DNA of 60,613 nucleotides from Brevibacterium senegalense. Its GTDB lineage: Bacteria > Actinomycetota > Actinomycetes > Actinomycetales > Brevibacteriaceae. How positions within the stretch are numbered: position 1 is the first letter of the stretch; each line of letters begins with the position of its first letter. Below, piece after piece: positions 34,658 to 43,167 of the stretch. The position numbers were made by a program, and so were the translations under genes. The notes below the pieces were generated by a model, which had not been told where the DNA came from, did not search any database, and was given only the letters and a program-made list of their open reading frames with translations. Location of the stretch: the NCBI RefSeq assembly GCF_000285835.1, contig NZ_HE978601.1, forward strand, positions 530,543-591,155, in the 5' to 3' direction.

Positions 34658-35578
34658 TCAGGTCGCCGTGTTCTGGCGGCTGAGGCGGCGGTAGCGGGTG
34701 GGCGTGATGCCGACGGCTTGGCGGAAGAGGCGGGCGGCGTGGCCGCGGCTGTGCCAGCCCACCTGGACCATGACCTGCTCGATGGGCAGGTCGGTCTCGC
34801 GCAGCAGCCGAGCCAGGTGCTCGACGCGCAGCGTCGTGAGGTAGGTCATCGGGGTCTTGCCGTAAGCGTCGGTGAAGACCCGGCCGAGCTGGGACGGCGA
34901 GAGGTGCACCGCGGTGGCCAGCTCGGGCAGGGTCCATCGTCGCGCCGGTTGCGCGCCCATCAAGTCAGCGGCCTGCTGGACCTCAGCCCGCAGCGCGGTG
35001 AAGTGGCGATGACGCGGCATGCCGGGGTGGGTGGCCTGGCGTTGCGTCGCAGTCTGGCGCACCGGGGTGGTGGCGACGTAGGGGGTGATCACGTCAAGCA
35101 CGGCGAACAGGAGTGCCTGGAGGCGGTAGAAGCGCTCCGGTGCGGGCCCGGCGAGGCTGAGCGCGACCAGTTCGTCCAGCCATGGCATCAGCATCCCGGC
35201 TCGGTTTTCACCGATCCGCAGAATCTGGGCAGGTTCGGAGTACCGCTCGTCCATGAAGTCCTGCGCCTGCCACCGGTCGGTGAGGAATGCGGCGTGCTGC
35301 CAGAACACCTGATCGATCACATAGTCGCGGTCAAGGTACAGCGTGGTGACGGTGATCGAGCCCTCGGGTTCGCTCCCGCACAGGGTGCTCGCCCCGAGCA
35401 TGACTACGTCGCCGATGGCGACGTGCTTCTCGCCGAACTCACTGAGCAGGATCGCCGAGCCGTGCCGAATGAAGATGAGCTTCACGCAGTCGTAGGCGAC
35501 CGGCCCCACCGGGCGATGAATCGATCGGGTGCGGGCCAGGACCGGCAGGAACCGCTCGTGGCCAAGGTCCTTCACCAT
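34658..35578 (-). CDS. AraC-family regulator, module A
   Basis: A 306-residue AraC regulator. A ~200-residue sensor part (RSIHRPVGPVAYDCVKLIFIRHGSA, SEFGEKHVAIGDVVMLGASTLC) precedes two HTH motifs (WTLPELATAVHLSPSQLGRVFTDAYGKTPMTYL and LPIEQVMVQVGWHSRGHAARLFRQAVGITPTRYR). It is paralogous to 42211-43155 and 55002-55964. ATG 35578 (MVKDLGHERF) is preferred because it lies just after the VanZ stop and matches the paralogues; a GTG at 35710 would overlap VanZ by about 120 bp. Sensor ligand is unknown. It sits at the 3' end of the module. Confidence 0.85.
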   Translation of the reverse strand: MVKDLGHERFLPVLARTRSIHRPVGPVAYDCVKLIFIRHGSAILLSEFGEKHVAIGDVVMLGASTLCGSEPEGSITVTTLYLDRDYVIDQVFWQHAAFLTDRWQAQDFMDERYSEPAQILRIGENRAGMLMPWLDELVALSLAGPAPERFYRLQALLFAVLDVITPYVATTPVRQTATQRQATHPGMPRHRHFTALRAEVQQAADLMGAQPARRWTLPELATAVHLSPSQLGRVFTDAYGKTPMTYLTTLRVEHLARLLRETDLPIEQVMVQVGWHSRGHAARLFRQAVGITPTRYRRLSRQNTAT

Positions 35579-35588
35579 TGGCCACCGT

Positions 35589-36743
35589 TCAGCTCTGATC
35601 TGCGGAGCGCGTGGGTCCCCGGTGAACGGGGCCACCGGTCGGGGTGTCTTCTGGCCGGTCCGGGGCGAGCAGTCGTGCGTCTCGCACACTGCATCCGGAG
35701 AGGGCACCACTGAGTCCGCGGGGACTGATGGCGACCGAGACGATGGCGGCGATTCCCAGCAGTGGGCTCAGCAGCGCGATCGGGAACCCAAGGAACAGCC
35801 CAGTGGGGATCGCTCCTTGCACGACCAGCGCGCGGGCGAGGAGTCGGGTTCGTGAGCCGTTCTTCGGGACCGGTGCGAGGTAGACGGTGCGCTGCCCAAG
35901 CGACGCGCCGGTGCCGATCAGTGCCGGCACGACGACGGTGAGCATCGCGGCCAGCCAGGCACCGAGGAAGATCGCCTGTTGCAGGTCCAGCATCTGCTCG
36001 GGCGTCAGGGCCTCGCCCGGTCCTCCTTGTGTGATGGCGTAGATGGTCGATCCAAGCGTCCCGCCGAGCACGGCGGCGAGCACGAGGTACCAGGCGTCGA
36101 TGAGCATCCCCAGGACGCGGCGACCGCGGGTGACTGGACGCGCGCGATCGCGTCGGGCGAGCAGGTGGGCTTTGGTGGACAGCAGCCGCGGGGTGATCTT
36201 CTCCAGCCCGATGCCGATGATTGCGCCGGTGGTGTTGGTGATCAGGTCGGTGGTGTCGGCGAACCGGTAGGGGCATGGTGCCAGGCCCCAGTTGCCGGTG
36301 AGCTGGGTCAGCTCGATCAGCACCGAGGTGCCCAGCGCTGCGGCCAGGACGACGCCGCGGGGCCATTCGCAGACGCGGCGCACGATCATCCCGAAGGGGA
36401 CGAACAGCACCATGTTGAGCGTGAACTCCCACACGAGCCAGTCGCTGGCGACTGCCATTGCGCCTTGGGTCCGGATGAGGTCGATGAGTTCGCGCGGGAA
36501 CCGCAGCGGGTCCAACAGCGGTTCGGTGGCGTGGGCGGCGCAGTATCCAGGGGTGAACTCCGGCAACGGGAAGACCGTGAAGGCGACGATGGCGGTGGCG
36601 TAGATGAACCCGGCGGTGGTCCACACCATCCGCAAGGCATCGAACCGGCCGTAGCGGCGGTACTGCCACACCAGCAGCGGCAAGAACAACACCGCCGACA
36701 CGAGCAGGCCGACGAGGATCGAGCCGAACACCTGCGCTGTCAT
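35589..36743 (-). CDS. VanZ-RDD fusion membrane protein
   Basis: A 384-residue polytopic protein. The N-terminal ~190 residues are VanZ-like (WTTAGFIYATAIVAFTVFPLP, FTLNMVLFVPFGMIVRRV, ALGTSVLIELTQL, PYRFADTTDLITNTTGAIIG). The C-terminal part is an RDD domain (GRRVLGMLIDAWYLVLAAVLGGT, GQRTVYLAPVPKNGSRTRLLARALVV). VanZ confers low-level teicoplanin resistance in vanA clusters by an unknown route. Fusion to RDD recurs in Actinobacteria and Firmicutes. It is located in module A between the DUF4190-like and AraC genes and is missing from modules B and C. Confidence 0.8.
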   Translation of the reverse strand: MTAQVFGSILVGLLVSAVLFLPLLVWQYRRYGRFDALRMVWTTAGFIYATAIVAFTVFPLPEFTPGYCAAHATEPLLDPLRFPRELIDLIRTQGAMAVASDWLVWEFTLNMVLFVPFGMIVRRVCEWPRGVVLAAALGTSVLIELTQLTGNWGLAPCPYRFADTTDLITNTTGAIIGIGLEKITPRLLSTKAHLLARRDRARPVTRGRRVLGMLIDAWYLVLAAVLGGTLGSTIYAITQGGPGEALTPEQMLDLQQAIFLGAWLAAMLTVVVPALIGTGASLGQRTVYLAPVPKNGSRTRLLARALVVQGAIPTGLFLGFPIALLSPLLGIAAIVSVAISPRGLSGALSGCSVRDARLLAPDRPEDTPTGGPVHRGPTRSADQS

Positions 36744-36771
36744 CGCAACACCTCACACTCAGCGCGGATGG

Positions 36772-37173
36772 TCAGGAGCCGAAGATGAGACGCCGGATGT
36801 GGTCGATGACGTCGTGGAGTTCGTCGTAGTCGCGAATGGCCGGGTCGGCGACCACGACGTTCCACATGGTGGCGAGACCTGCGAGCAGGGCGAACAGCAC
36901 GACGGAGACGATCAACCCCGTCACGGCGACGCCGGACCCACGGGTGGAGCCGCGCAGCCCGATCCAGGCAGCGACGATGCCGCCGCCGGCCAGGAGTGCG
37001 GGAATGAACCCGATGTAGGGGATAAGGATCAGCACCGGTGTCATCACGAGCGCGATGGCGCAGAGCGCGAGAGCGGTGATGCCGTGTGCGGTCGCCGACC
37101 GGCCGATGGTGGCGGGGGCGACTTGCTCGTGCTGGTGGACGGGGGTTTCCTGTGGGAGCTTCTCTTGCGACAT
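36772..37173 (-). CDS. DUF4190-like small membrane protein, module A
   Basis: A 133-residue protein. A polar N-terminus (MSQEKLPQETPVHQHEQ) leads to helices at ALALCAIALVMTPVLILIPYIGFIPALLAGGGIVAAWIGLRG and GVAVTGLIVSVVLFALLAGLA, and a short charged C-terminus follows. Alternation of small residues fits DUF4190. A positional counterpart lies at 43608-44012 in module B. It may be an accessory immunity or signalling protein of the ABC system, which is inference. Confidence 0.65.
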   Translation of the reverse strand: MSQEKLPQETPVHQHEQVAPATIGRSATAHGITALALCAIALVMTPVLILIPYIGFIPALLAGGGIVAAWIGLRGSTRGSGVAVTGLIVSVVLFALLAGLATMWNVVVADPAIRDYDELHDVIDHIRRLIFGS

Positions 37174-37200
37174 GGGTTCTCCTTTTGGACGAGGTGGTGT

Positions 37201-37950
37201 TCAGATGCGGGTGTCGCGGCGGTCGAGGATCGCCGCGCTGACGGTGACCACCGCGGCGAACAGCACCACAGCGGCCGTGAGGATCGCGGTGACATCGCCT
37301 GCGGTGACGCCTCCGGTGTCGGAGAACGTGCCGGTGCCCAGTTGGGTTGCTCGGGTGACCAGGGCGTAGGGGGAGACGATCGCTGCGGTGCCGCCGAGCA
37401 TGAGCACAGCTACCGAGATTCCGGCAGCCACGAGGCCGACGGCGATCGGGGCGGCGAATGACCGCATCAGCATCGACAGCGCCGATTGCAGCGCCGCCAG
37501 CGGGAGGCACGCGGCCATGATGAGCAGGCTGATGCCGAAGTACTGGACCGGCAGCATCCCTGGCAGGCCGAGGACCGCCTTCCCCATCACGAGGATGGCG
37601 ACGAGCATCACGGGTTGCATGGCGGCGGCCAGGAACCCCACTACGACCGCCTTCGCGGTGACGATCCGAAGCGACGGAGTCGGGCCGCTCATGAGTGCGT
37701 TCCAGTTGCTGCCGCGGTGCTCGACACTCCACACGAGAGAGGCGAGGATCGCGATGCCGATCGCGAGCGGAAATAGTCCGTAGAAGACGATCGAGCGCTG
37801 CCAGAGGGTGTGCCAGCCGTTCTGGAGGGGTTCGCCGGATGCGAGGGTGTTCGCGGCAGCGGAGATCACCAGCGCGATCGGCAGCAGGATGACGATCGCC
37901 CAGGTGAGCGAGCGCTTGAGCTTGAGGAACTCGGAGTGGATGGCTCCCAT
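37201..37950 (-). CDS. ABC permease, MutG/EpiG-like, module A
   Basis: A 249-residue six-helix permease. The N-terminus HSEFLKLKRSLTWAIVILLPI is the signature start of lantibiotic-immunity type permeases, followed by WQRSIVFYGLFPLAIGIAILASLVWSVEHRGSNWNALMSGP, which is shared almost unchanged with modules B and C. It pairs with the permease at 37952-38701 and the ATPase at 38698-39603, giving a LanFEG-like exporter that expels peptide antibiotics from the membrane. ATG 37950 lies directly after the upstream stop. Confidence 0.85.
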   Translation of the reverse strand: MGAIHSEFLKLKRSLTWAIVILLPIALVISAAANTLASGEPLQNGWHTLWQRSIVFYGLFPLAIGIAILASLVWSVEHRGSNWNALMSGPTPSLRIVTAKAVVVGFLAAAMQPVMLVAILVMGKAVLGLPGMLPVQYFGISLLIMAACLPLAALQSALSMLMRSFAAPIAVGLVAAGISVAVLMLGGTAAIVSPYALVTRATQLGTGTFSDTGGVTAGDVTAILTAAVVLFAAVVTVSAAILDRRDTRI

Positions 37951-37951
37951 G

Positions 37952-38701
37952 TCAGGCCTCCTGACGGTCGAATCGAGCAGTGATGACGAGGAACAGTGCG
38001 GCTCCGATGACCGCCAGCGCAGCGATGCTCGGATACGACAGCGGGAGCGCGACGATCTCATCGCCGGCGTAGTCGGCGGCTTCTGCGAGCGAGTAGTAGC
38101 CCCACGGCGTGACGTGCGCGAACACCTCGGGCAGGCCCTTGGCAAACACCGCAATCAGGGTGCCGATCACTCCGATGCCGAGCGCGACCAGCTGGTTCTC
38201 GAGCTTCGCGGAGATGAGGATGTGCAGGGCGAGCAGGACGAGGTTGACGACGAGCATGCAGGCGGTGAACCCGGCCCAGTGCCCGAGCGGGACCGGCGCG
38301 GTGATCCCCGCCAGCAGTCTCCCGACAAGGAGCGCCAGGAGGCTCACGCCCACGGTCGCCACGGTCACGACGACGCCGAGCGCGACCGCCTTCGCCCTGC
38401 ACACCGCGCCCGGCGTGAGCCCCGAGGCGGCCTGCAGGAGCCAGCCGTTGCCCTGATGCTCGATATCGGTCTGCCGGGAGGCGAGGACCGCGATCAAGAG
38501 CGGCGACACCATCGGGATCGCCAGCGACATGCCGGCCAGGAGCGCATTCCACGCCTCCTCCGAGTCGGGGTCGAAACTCGGGCTCGAAATGAGCGTGAAC
38601 AGCGAGAGCCCGAGCACGGCAAGCACCATGACCAGGGCGACGAGCCCGACTCCGAGATGCCGCATCTTGGCGAACTCGTTCACCATGGCGCGCGCGTTCA
38701 C
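37952..38701 (-). CDS. ABC permease, MutE/EpiE-like, module A
   Basis: A 249-residue six-helix permease. RAMVNEFAKMRHLGVGL and ASRQTDIEHQGNGWLLQAASGLTPGAVCRAK mark the EpiE/MutE-like subunit. GTG 38701 overlaps the ATPase stop (GTGA) and its own stop is a base from the next start, so translation is coupled. Confidence 0.85.
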   Translation of the reverse strand: MNARAMVNEFAKMRHLGVGLVALVMVLAVLGLSLFTLISSPSFDPDSEEAWNALLAGMSLAIPMVSPLLIAVLASRQTDIEHQGNGWLLQAASGLTPGAVCRAKAVALGVVVTVATVGVSLLALLVGRLLAGITAPVPLGHWAGFTACMLVVNLVLLALHILISAKLENQLVALGIGVIGTLIAVFAKGLPEVFAHVTPWGYYSLAEAADYAGDEIVALPLSYPSIAALAVIGAALFLVITARFDRQEA

Positions 38702-39603
38702 AGCCCACCTCCGGCGGTGAGGTGCATGAACACGTCTTCAAGCGTCTGCTCGTCGCGGCGCACTCCGAAGATCCCGATCCCCTCATGGACCAGCCCTGCG
38801 ATAGCTCCGGCCGTTTGCCGATCATCCAGGGCCGGTACAGCAACCTCTCCGGCGTCGGTCATACGGCCGTTGAACGAGGTCAGTTTGGCGACGGCAGTTC
38901 GCGGATCGGAGCAGGTGATGATGACGTCCGGGGCTGAGGCGGTCATCAGCTCGGCCCGGGAGCCCTGGAAGATCATCCGGCCCTGGGACAGGATGCCCAG
39001 CATGTGTGCGGTCTTGTCGATCTCGCCGAGCAGGTGGGAGGAGACCATGACGGTGACGCCGTCGTTCGCGAGCCGGCGCAGCAGGGTGCGGATCTCGTCG
39101 ATGCCTGCCGGGTCGAGACCGTTAGTAGGCTCGTCGAGGATCAACAGGCGGGGCTGGCGGGCCAGGGCCAGCGCAATGCCGAGGCGTTGTTTCATGCCCA
39201 GGGAGTAGTTGCGGACCTTCTTGTCCATCTGGTCTTGGAGGCGCACCGTGTGGACCGCGAAGTCGATCTGCTGCTGGTTCAGGCCCAGCAGGCGCTGGAT
39301 CAGCCGCATGTTCTCCGCGCCGGTGAGGTGCGCGTAGCCGGGCGGTGATTCGATGAGCGAGCCGATACCGGCCAGCAGCTGTCGCCGAGTGGCGCGAGTC
39401 ATCGGCTGGCCCATCACCTGCACCTCGCCATTGGTGGGCTGGATCAGGGAGAGCAGCATCTTCATCGTGGTGGACTTGCCCGATCCGTTCGGGCCCAGGA
39501 ACCCGTACACGCACCCTTCCGGGATGCGTAGGTTCAGGTCCTCCACGACGGTGCGCGTGCCGTAGCGTTTGGTGAGACCTTCTGTGGCGACGATGTAAGA
39601 CAT
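38698..39603 (-). CDS. ABC ATP-binding protein, lantibiotic immunity type, module A
   Basis: A 301-residue BcrA/LanF-like ATPase. Walker A is GPNGSGKST, the Q-loop region is LLSLIQP, the signature is YSLGMKQRL, Walker B is LLILDEPTNGLDPAG, and the H-loop is SSHLLGEI. The C-terminal ~80 residues (DVIITCSDPRTAVAKL, GIGIFGVRRDEQTLEDVFM) are the usual auxiliary domain. ATG 39603 (MSYIVATEG) is taken; the frame also has an ATG 9 bases earlier. The operon's regulatory repeats are at 39661-39714. Confidence 0.9.
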   Translation of the reverse strand: MSYIVATEGLTKRYGTRTVVEDLNLRIPEGCVYGFLGPNGSGKSTTMKMLLSLIQPTNGEVQVMGQPMTRATRRQLLAGIGSLIESPPGYAHLTGAENMRLIQRLLGLNQQQIDFAVHTVRLQDQMDKKVRNYSLGMKQRLGIALALARQPRLLILDEPTNGLDPAGIDEIRTLLRRLANDGVTVMVSSHLLGEIDKTAHMLGILSQGRMIFQGSRAELMTASAPDVIITCSDPRTAVAKLTSFNGRMTDAGEVAVPALDDRQTAGAIAGLVHEGIGIFGVRRDEQTLEDVFMHLTAGGGL

Positions 39604-39660
39604 GCCATCCACTGTCGCGAGATCGCGAAGCGGAATCGTCTCGCTACAGGCATATCTTGC

Positions 39661-39714
39661 GCGTATGCCTCAGGTGATACAGCGGCGTCGGCGTATGCCT
39701 GAAGTGATACGCGG
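39661..39714 (-). promoter_or_regulatory. Direct repeats upstream of module A ABC operon
   Basis: GCGTATGCCTCAGGTGATAC (39661) and GCGTATGCCTGAAGTGATAC (39691) are 30 bp apart, about three helical turns, 60-110 bp before the ATPase start. A half copy (CAGGCATATC) follows at 39648. They are a strong candidate binding site for the NarL-type regulator encoded next door. Confidence 0.65.
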
Positions 39715-39728
39715 AAGGCTGCGGTGCG

Positions 39729-40400
39729 TCAGTGGTCGCCGGCCTCCACGAGCCCGCTCTCATAGGCCAGGACAACGGCCTGCACTCGGTCCCGCAGGCC
39801 GAGCTTGGTCAGGATGCGCCCGACATGGACCTTGACGGTTCCTTCCGTGAGAACGAGCTGAGCGGCGATCTCTGCGTTGGACAGCCCGCGCGCGATCAGC
39901 CGCAAGACTTCGTGCTCGCGCGGGGTCAGCTCCTCAAACCGGTAGCCATCCCGCTCGGGCTCAGCTCCAGTCGGGCGGGCTCGGGTGAAGTGGTCGAGCA
40001 GCCGGCGCGTGGTACTCGGAGCGACCACCGCGTCCCCATGGTGCACGTGACTGATGGCGGCGGCGATGTCCTCCACCGGAGTGTCCTTGAGCAGGAACCC
40101 GCTGGCGCCGGCTTGGAGTGCGTCGTAGGCATACTCGTCCAGGTCGAAAGTCGTCAGGATGAGCACCCGTGGCGCGTCGTGCCGGGCGCGGATGCGGCGG
40201 GTGGCCTCCACGCCGCTCATCCGCGGCATCCGCACGTCCATCACGACCACATCCGCCTCGACGCTACGCAGGAGGTCGAGGGCGGTGTCCCCGCCGTCGG
40301 CCTCCCCGACGACGTCGATCTCCGGCCGGGATTCGAGCACCATCCGGAATCCCATCCGGATCATCTCCTGGTCATCGACCAGGACTACACGAATGCTCAT
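39729..40400 (-). CDS. NarL-type response regulator, module A
   Basis: A 223-residue regulator. The receiver domain has the acidic pocket VDDQE, phospho-acceptor Asp in VVMDVRMPRMSG, Thr in ILTTFDLDEYAYDAL and Lys in GFLLKDTP. A LuxR-type HTH follows (LTPREHEVLRLIARGLSNAEIAAQLVLTEGTVKVHV). Its start overlaps the kinase stop (ATGA). It is believed to activate the ABC operon 125 bp downstream through the 39661-39714 repeats. Confidence 0.92.
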   Translation of the reverse strand: MSIRVVLVDDQEMIRMGFRMVLESRPEIDVVGEADGGDTALDLLRSVEADVVVMDVRMPRMSGVEATRRIRARHDAPRVLILTTFDLDEYAYDALQAGASGFLLKDTPVEDIAAAISHVHHGDAVVAPSTTRRLLDHFTRARPTGAEPERDGYRFEELTPREHEVLRLIARGLSNAEIAAQLVLTEGTVKVHVGRILTKLGLRDRVQAVVLAYESGLVEAGDH

Positions 40401-41629
40401 GGCTCACTCCTGACTGGCAAGATCGCAGCCACCTCGAAACCACCGCTTGGTCGCATGCCGGCACGCAGTGTGCCCCCGTAGGCCATGACGCGTTCCCGCA
40501 TTCCGACCAAGCCGTGGCCGGCCGGCTCGTCGCCAGGGGTGTCATCGAACCCCTGACCATCATCGGTGACCCGCACTTCCACCTCGGAGTCCCCGTAGCG
40601 GAGCCGGACCTCCACAGCGCTCACCGAGCCGGCGTGCCTGTGCACATTCGTCAAGGCTTCCTGCACGATCCGATACACCGTCAGGTCCAGGCCAGCAGTC
40701 AGCGACACCGGTTCGCCCTCAATCGTCAGAGTCACGGGGAGGCCGGTCGTCTTCGCGTCCGCCACGATCCGCTCCAGTTGCGCGATTCCGGGCTGCGGCG
40801 CGTGCGAGCCGGGTTCGTCGTCACGCAGGACACCCAGCATCCGGCGCATTTCAGCCAGCGCACTGCGGCCCGTGTCCCGCACTCCCAATATCGCTGACTT
40901 CGCCCGCTCCGGCTCGGTGTCCACCTTCGAGGCCGCGCCCTCGGACATGATGACCACGACGCTGAGGCTGTGGGAGACGATGTCATGGATCTCCCGGGCG
41001 ATCCTGGCCCGTTCCTCGGCCACCGCGATCTGCGCCTGCGCTTCCCGCTCGCGCTCCAGCTGATGGGCACGCTCCTGCAAGCTCGCAACGTAGTCGCGGC
41101 GAATCCGCACCAGCGTGCCCCACGTCCAGACCAATGCGATCAGCGCGATCAGGGACAACAGCTCGCCGATGTCGATGAAGTTCTCGCCGAGCCGAGGTAG
41201 GACCGCACCGAGCAGCCAGATCACCACGGCAACGGCAACGGGGAAGGAGACCAGCCAGCGGTACCGTGTCGCGACGTTGTACACGGCGAGCAACAGCATG
41301 AAGTCGGCGGCGATGATCGGCGCGCCCAGCACCAACTGCACACACGCCGCGGTCAGCATCACCGCAAGCACGGCCAGCGGGTACCGGCGGCGCAGCAGGT
41401 ATGGAGCGCACAAAGCGACCGAGACCAGGATCAGCCCGGCAAGGCGCGGACCATCATCGACATACACCGGCAGAATCGGCAGGTTGTAGACAAACACCGC
41501 CAGCGCGACCAGCACATCGAGCAGCCATGCCCGGTCACGCAACCACGACCCCGGCGCCCGCGGCAACTCCGGCTGTTCAGTGGTCGCGTCTGTTGTGCCC
41601 CTCCCGGTGGCAGTGCTCGCGCTGCTCAT
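40397..41629 (-). CDS. Sensor histidine kinase (HisKA_3), module A
   Basis: A 410-residue membrane kinase. About five or six helices in residues 30-160 with hardly any external loop suggest an intramembrane sensor, as in peptide-antibiotic detectors. The dimerisation/H-box is IAREIHDIVSHSLSVVVIM with the phospho-acceptor His, and the ATPase domain holds VYRIVQEALTNVHRHA, DDGQGFDD and GHGLVGMRERV. It has paralogues in modules B and C. The signal it senses is unknown. Confidence 0.9.
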   Translation of the reverse strand: MSSASTATGRGTTDATTEQPELPRAPGSWLRDRAWLLDVLVALAVFVYNLPILPVYVDDGPRLAGLILVSVALCAPYLLRRRYPLAVLAVMLTAACVQLVLGAPIIAADFMLLLAVYNVATRYRWLVSFPVAVAVVIWLLGAVLPRLGENFIDIGELLSLIALIALVWTWGTLVRIRRDYVASLQERAHQLEREREAQAQIAVAEERARIAREIHDIVSHSLSVVVIMSEGAASKVDTEPERAKSAILGVRDTGRSALAEMRRMLGVLRDDEPGSHAPQPGIAQLERIVADAKTTGLPVTLTIEGEPVSLTAGLDLTVYRIVQEALTNVHRHAGSVSAVEVRLRYGDSEVEVRVTDDGQGFDDTPGDEPAGHGLVGMRERVMAYGGTLRAGMRPSGGFEVAAILPVRSEP

Positions 41630-41719
41630 TCCTCACAAGGCTACCGCCACGCTGGGACGGGGACACCTTCCGCTCTCCAGATCGTCGACGTGAGCCACAC
41701 CGGCGCCGCGGCGCCTTTG

Positions 41720-42094
41720 TCAACCCGGTGATCCTCCTGGGGCATCGTCGGACGCACCGCGGCGCAGTTGTATCGCGACAGCGATGGTCACGCCAGCAAG
41801 AACCGCCGCCACCGTGTTGGGGATGACCAGGGCGATGTCACCGGACGCAATCCCGTAGCTGACCCACAGGCAGAACCCCGGTAAGAGAAGTACCAAGTAG
41901 CCGATGGACACGTCCTCTGACGAGCGCCGACGCAGCATCCGGCGCAGTTGCAGCAACGGGGCGAGCGCCATCACCACACCCCAAGAAGCAGCCGCGACGG
42001 CCAGAACCGTGGTGAGCACGAGCACTCCAATGGTGAAGCGCTCGTGCCGTGGGACGACGCCCTCCCAACCGAAAGGGGGCGCACGCGCCGTCAA
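41720..42094 (-). CDS. SemiSWEET/PQ-loop family protein
   Basis: A 124-residue three-helix protein. LTTVLAVAAASWGVVMALAPLLQLRRMLRRRSSEDVSIGYLVLLLPGFCLWVSYGIASGD is the SemiSWEET pattern, with PN in IPNTVAAVLAG near the third helix. Relatives transport sugars as dimers. The usual PQ after the first helix reads PLLQL. The start is uncertain: TTG 42094 gives the full frame, while a GTG inside (at GVLVLTT) gives a shorter form. It lies between modules A and B and does not belong to either by homology. Confidence 0.7.
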   Translation of the reverse strand: MTARAPPFGWEGVVPRHERFTIGVLVLTTVLAVAAASWGVVMALAPLLQLRRMLRRRSSEDVSIGYLVLLLPGFCLWVSYGIASGDIALVIPNTVAAVLAGVTIAVAIQLRRGASDDAPGGSPG

Positions 42095-42210
42095 GACCCG
42101 ATGTTACCAACCGGCCCACTGGAGTCGGTGAAATCAAGGACCGGCCACTCGTCCCGTACTTGCGGGCGTCATCGTCAAAGTCAGTTCCGGGCAGGACTGG
42201 CGGCGGGTGG

Positions 42211-43155
42211 TTACCCCGAGTGCCGGCTGCGTTCGCGGTAGCGGCTGGGGGTGACGCCGACGGCCTGGCGGAACAGGCGGGCTGCGTGGCCGCGGCTGTG
42301 CCAACCGACCTCGGCCATGGCCTGCTCGATTGGCAGGTCGGACTCGCGAAGCAGCCGCGCCAAGTGCTCGGCACGCAGCGTCGTCAGGTACGTCATCGGG
42401 GTCTGACCGTAGGCGTCGACGAAGACCCGCCCGAGCTGGGACAGCGACAGATGCGCCGCTTCGGCCAGTTCGCCCAGTGTCCACGGGCGTGCGGGGTCCT
42501 CGCGCAGCAGGCCAGCCGCAGTCCGGGCCTCGGCACGTAGTGGTGTCAGGCGCCGCTGGGCCGGGGTGCTGGGCCATGTGGCCTTGCGTTGGGTCGCAGA
42601 CCGGCGCACCGCGCTGGTCTGCACGAATGGGGACACCACGTCCAGCACGGCGAACAGCAGCGCCTGTATCCGGTAGAACCGCTCCGGGGCAGGCCCGTCG
42701 AGGCTGAGCCGGCCGAGTTCGTCCAGCCACGGCATCAAGTAGCCGGCGCGGTGCTCGCCCAGCCGCAGCACCTGCGCGGGTTCGGCATAGCGAGCCTCAA
42801 AGAAGTCCTTCGCCTCCAGTCGATCGGTCAAGACCGCGGCGTGCTGCCAGAACACCTGGTCCACCACATAGTCTCGATCCAGGTACAGCGTCGTGGTTGT
42901 GATCCAGTCCTCTGGTTCGGCGCCGCACAGGGTGTTGGCAGCCAGCAGTACCGCGTCTCCGACGCTGATCGGGCGTTCGCCGAACTCGCTGAACAGGATC
43001 GCCGATCCAGCCCGCACGAAGATGAGCTTCACGCGGTCGTAAGCCGTCGGCTCTCGCGGCCGATACACACTCTCCGTTCGCGCCAGCACCGGCGAGAATC
43101 CACTTGCGTCCGGCGCGGGTGGTTCTTGTCCGATGGGACCGTGCGGACTGTCCAC
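42211..43155 (-). CDS. AraC-family regulator, module B
   Basis: A 314-residue paralogue of the module A and C regulators. Sensor part: FSPVLARTESVYRPREPTAYDRVKLIFVRAGSAILFSEFGE. DNA-binding part: WTLGELAEAAHLSLSQLGRVFVDAYGQTPMTYL and QAMAEVGWHSRGHAARLFRQAVGVTPSRYR. It is closest to the module C copy by eye. It sits downstream of an ABC ATPase remnant, again at the 3' end of its module. Confidence 0.87.
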   Translation of the reverse strand: MDSPHGPIGQEPPAPDASGFSPVLARTESVYRPREPTAYDRVKLIFVRAGSAILFSEFGERPISVGDAVLLAANTLCGAEPEDWITTTTLYLDRDYVVDQVFWQHAAVLTDRLEAKDFFEARYAEPAQVLRLGEHRAGYLMPWLDELGRLSLDGPAPERFYRIQALLFAVLDVVSPFVQTSAVRRSATQRKATWPSTPAQRRLTPLRAEARTAAGLLREDPARPWTLGELAEAAHLSLSQLGRVFVDAYGQTPMTYLTTLRAEHLARLLRESDLPIEQAMAEVGWHSRGHAARLFRQAVGVTPSRYRERSRHSG

Positions 43156-43167
43156 GGCCGTTTCCCA

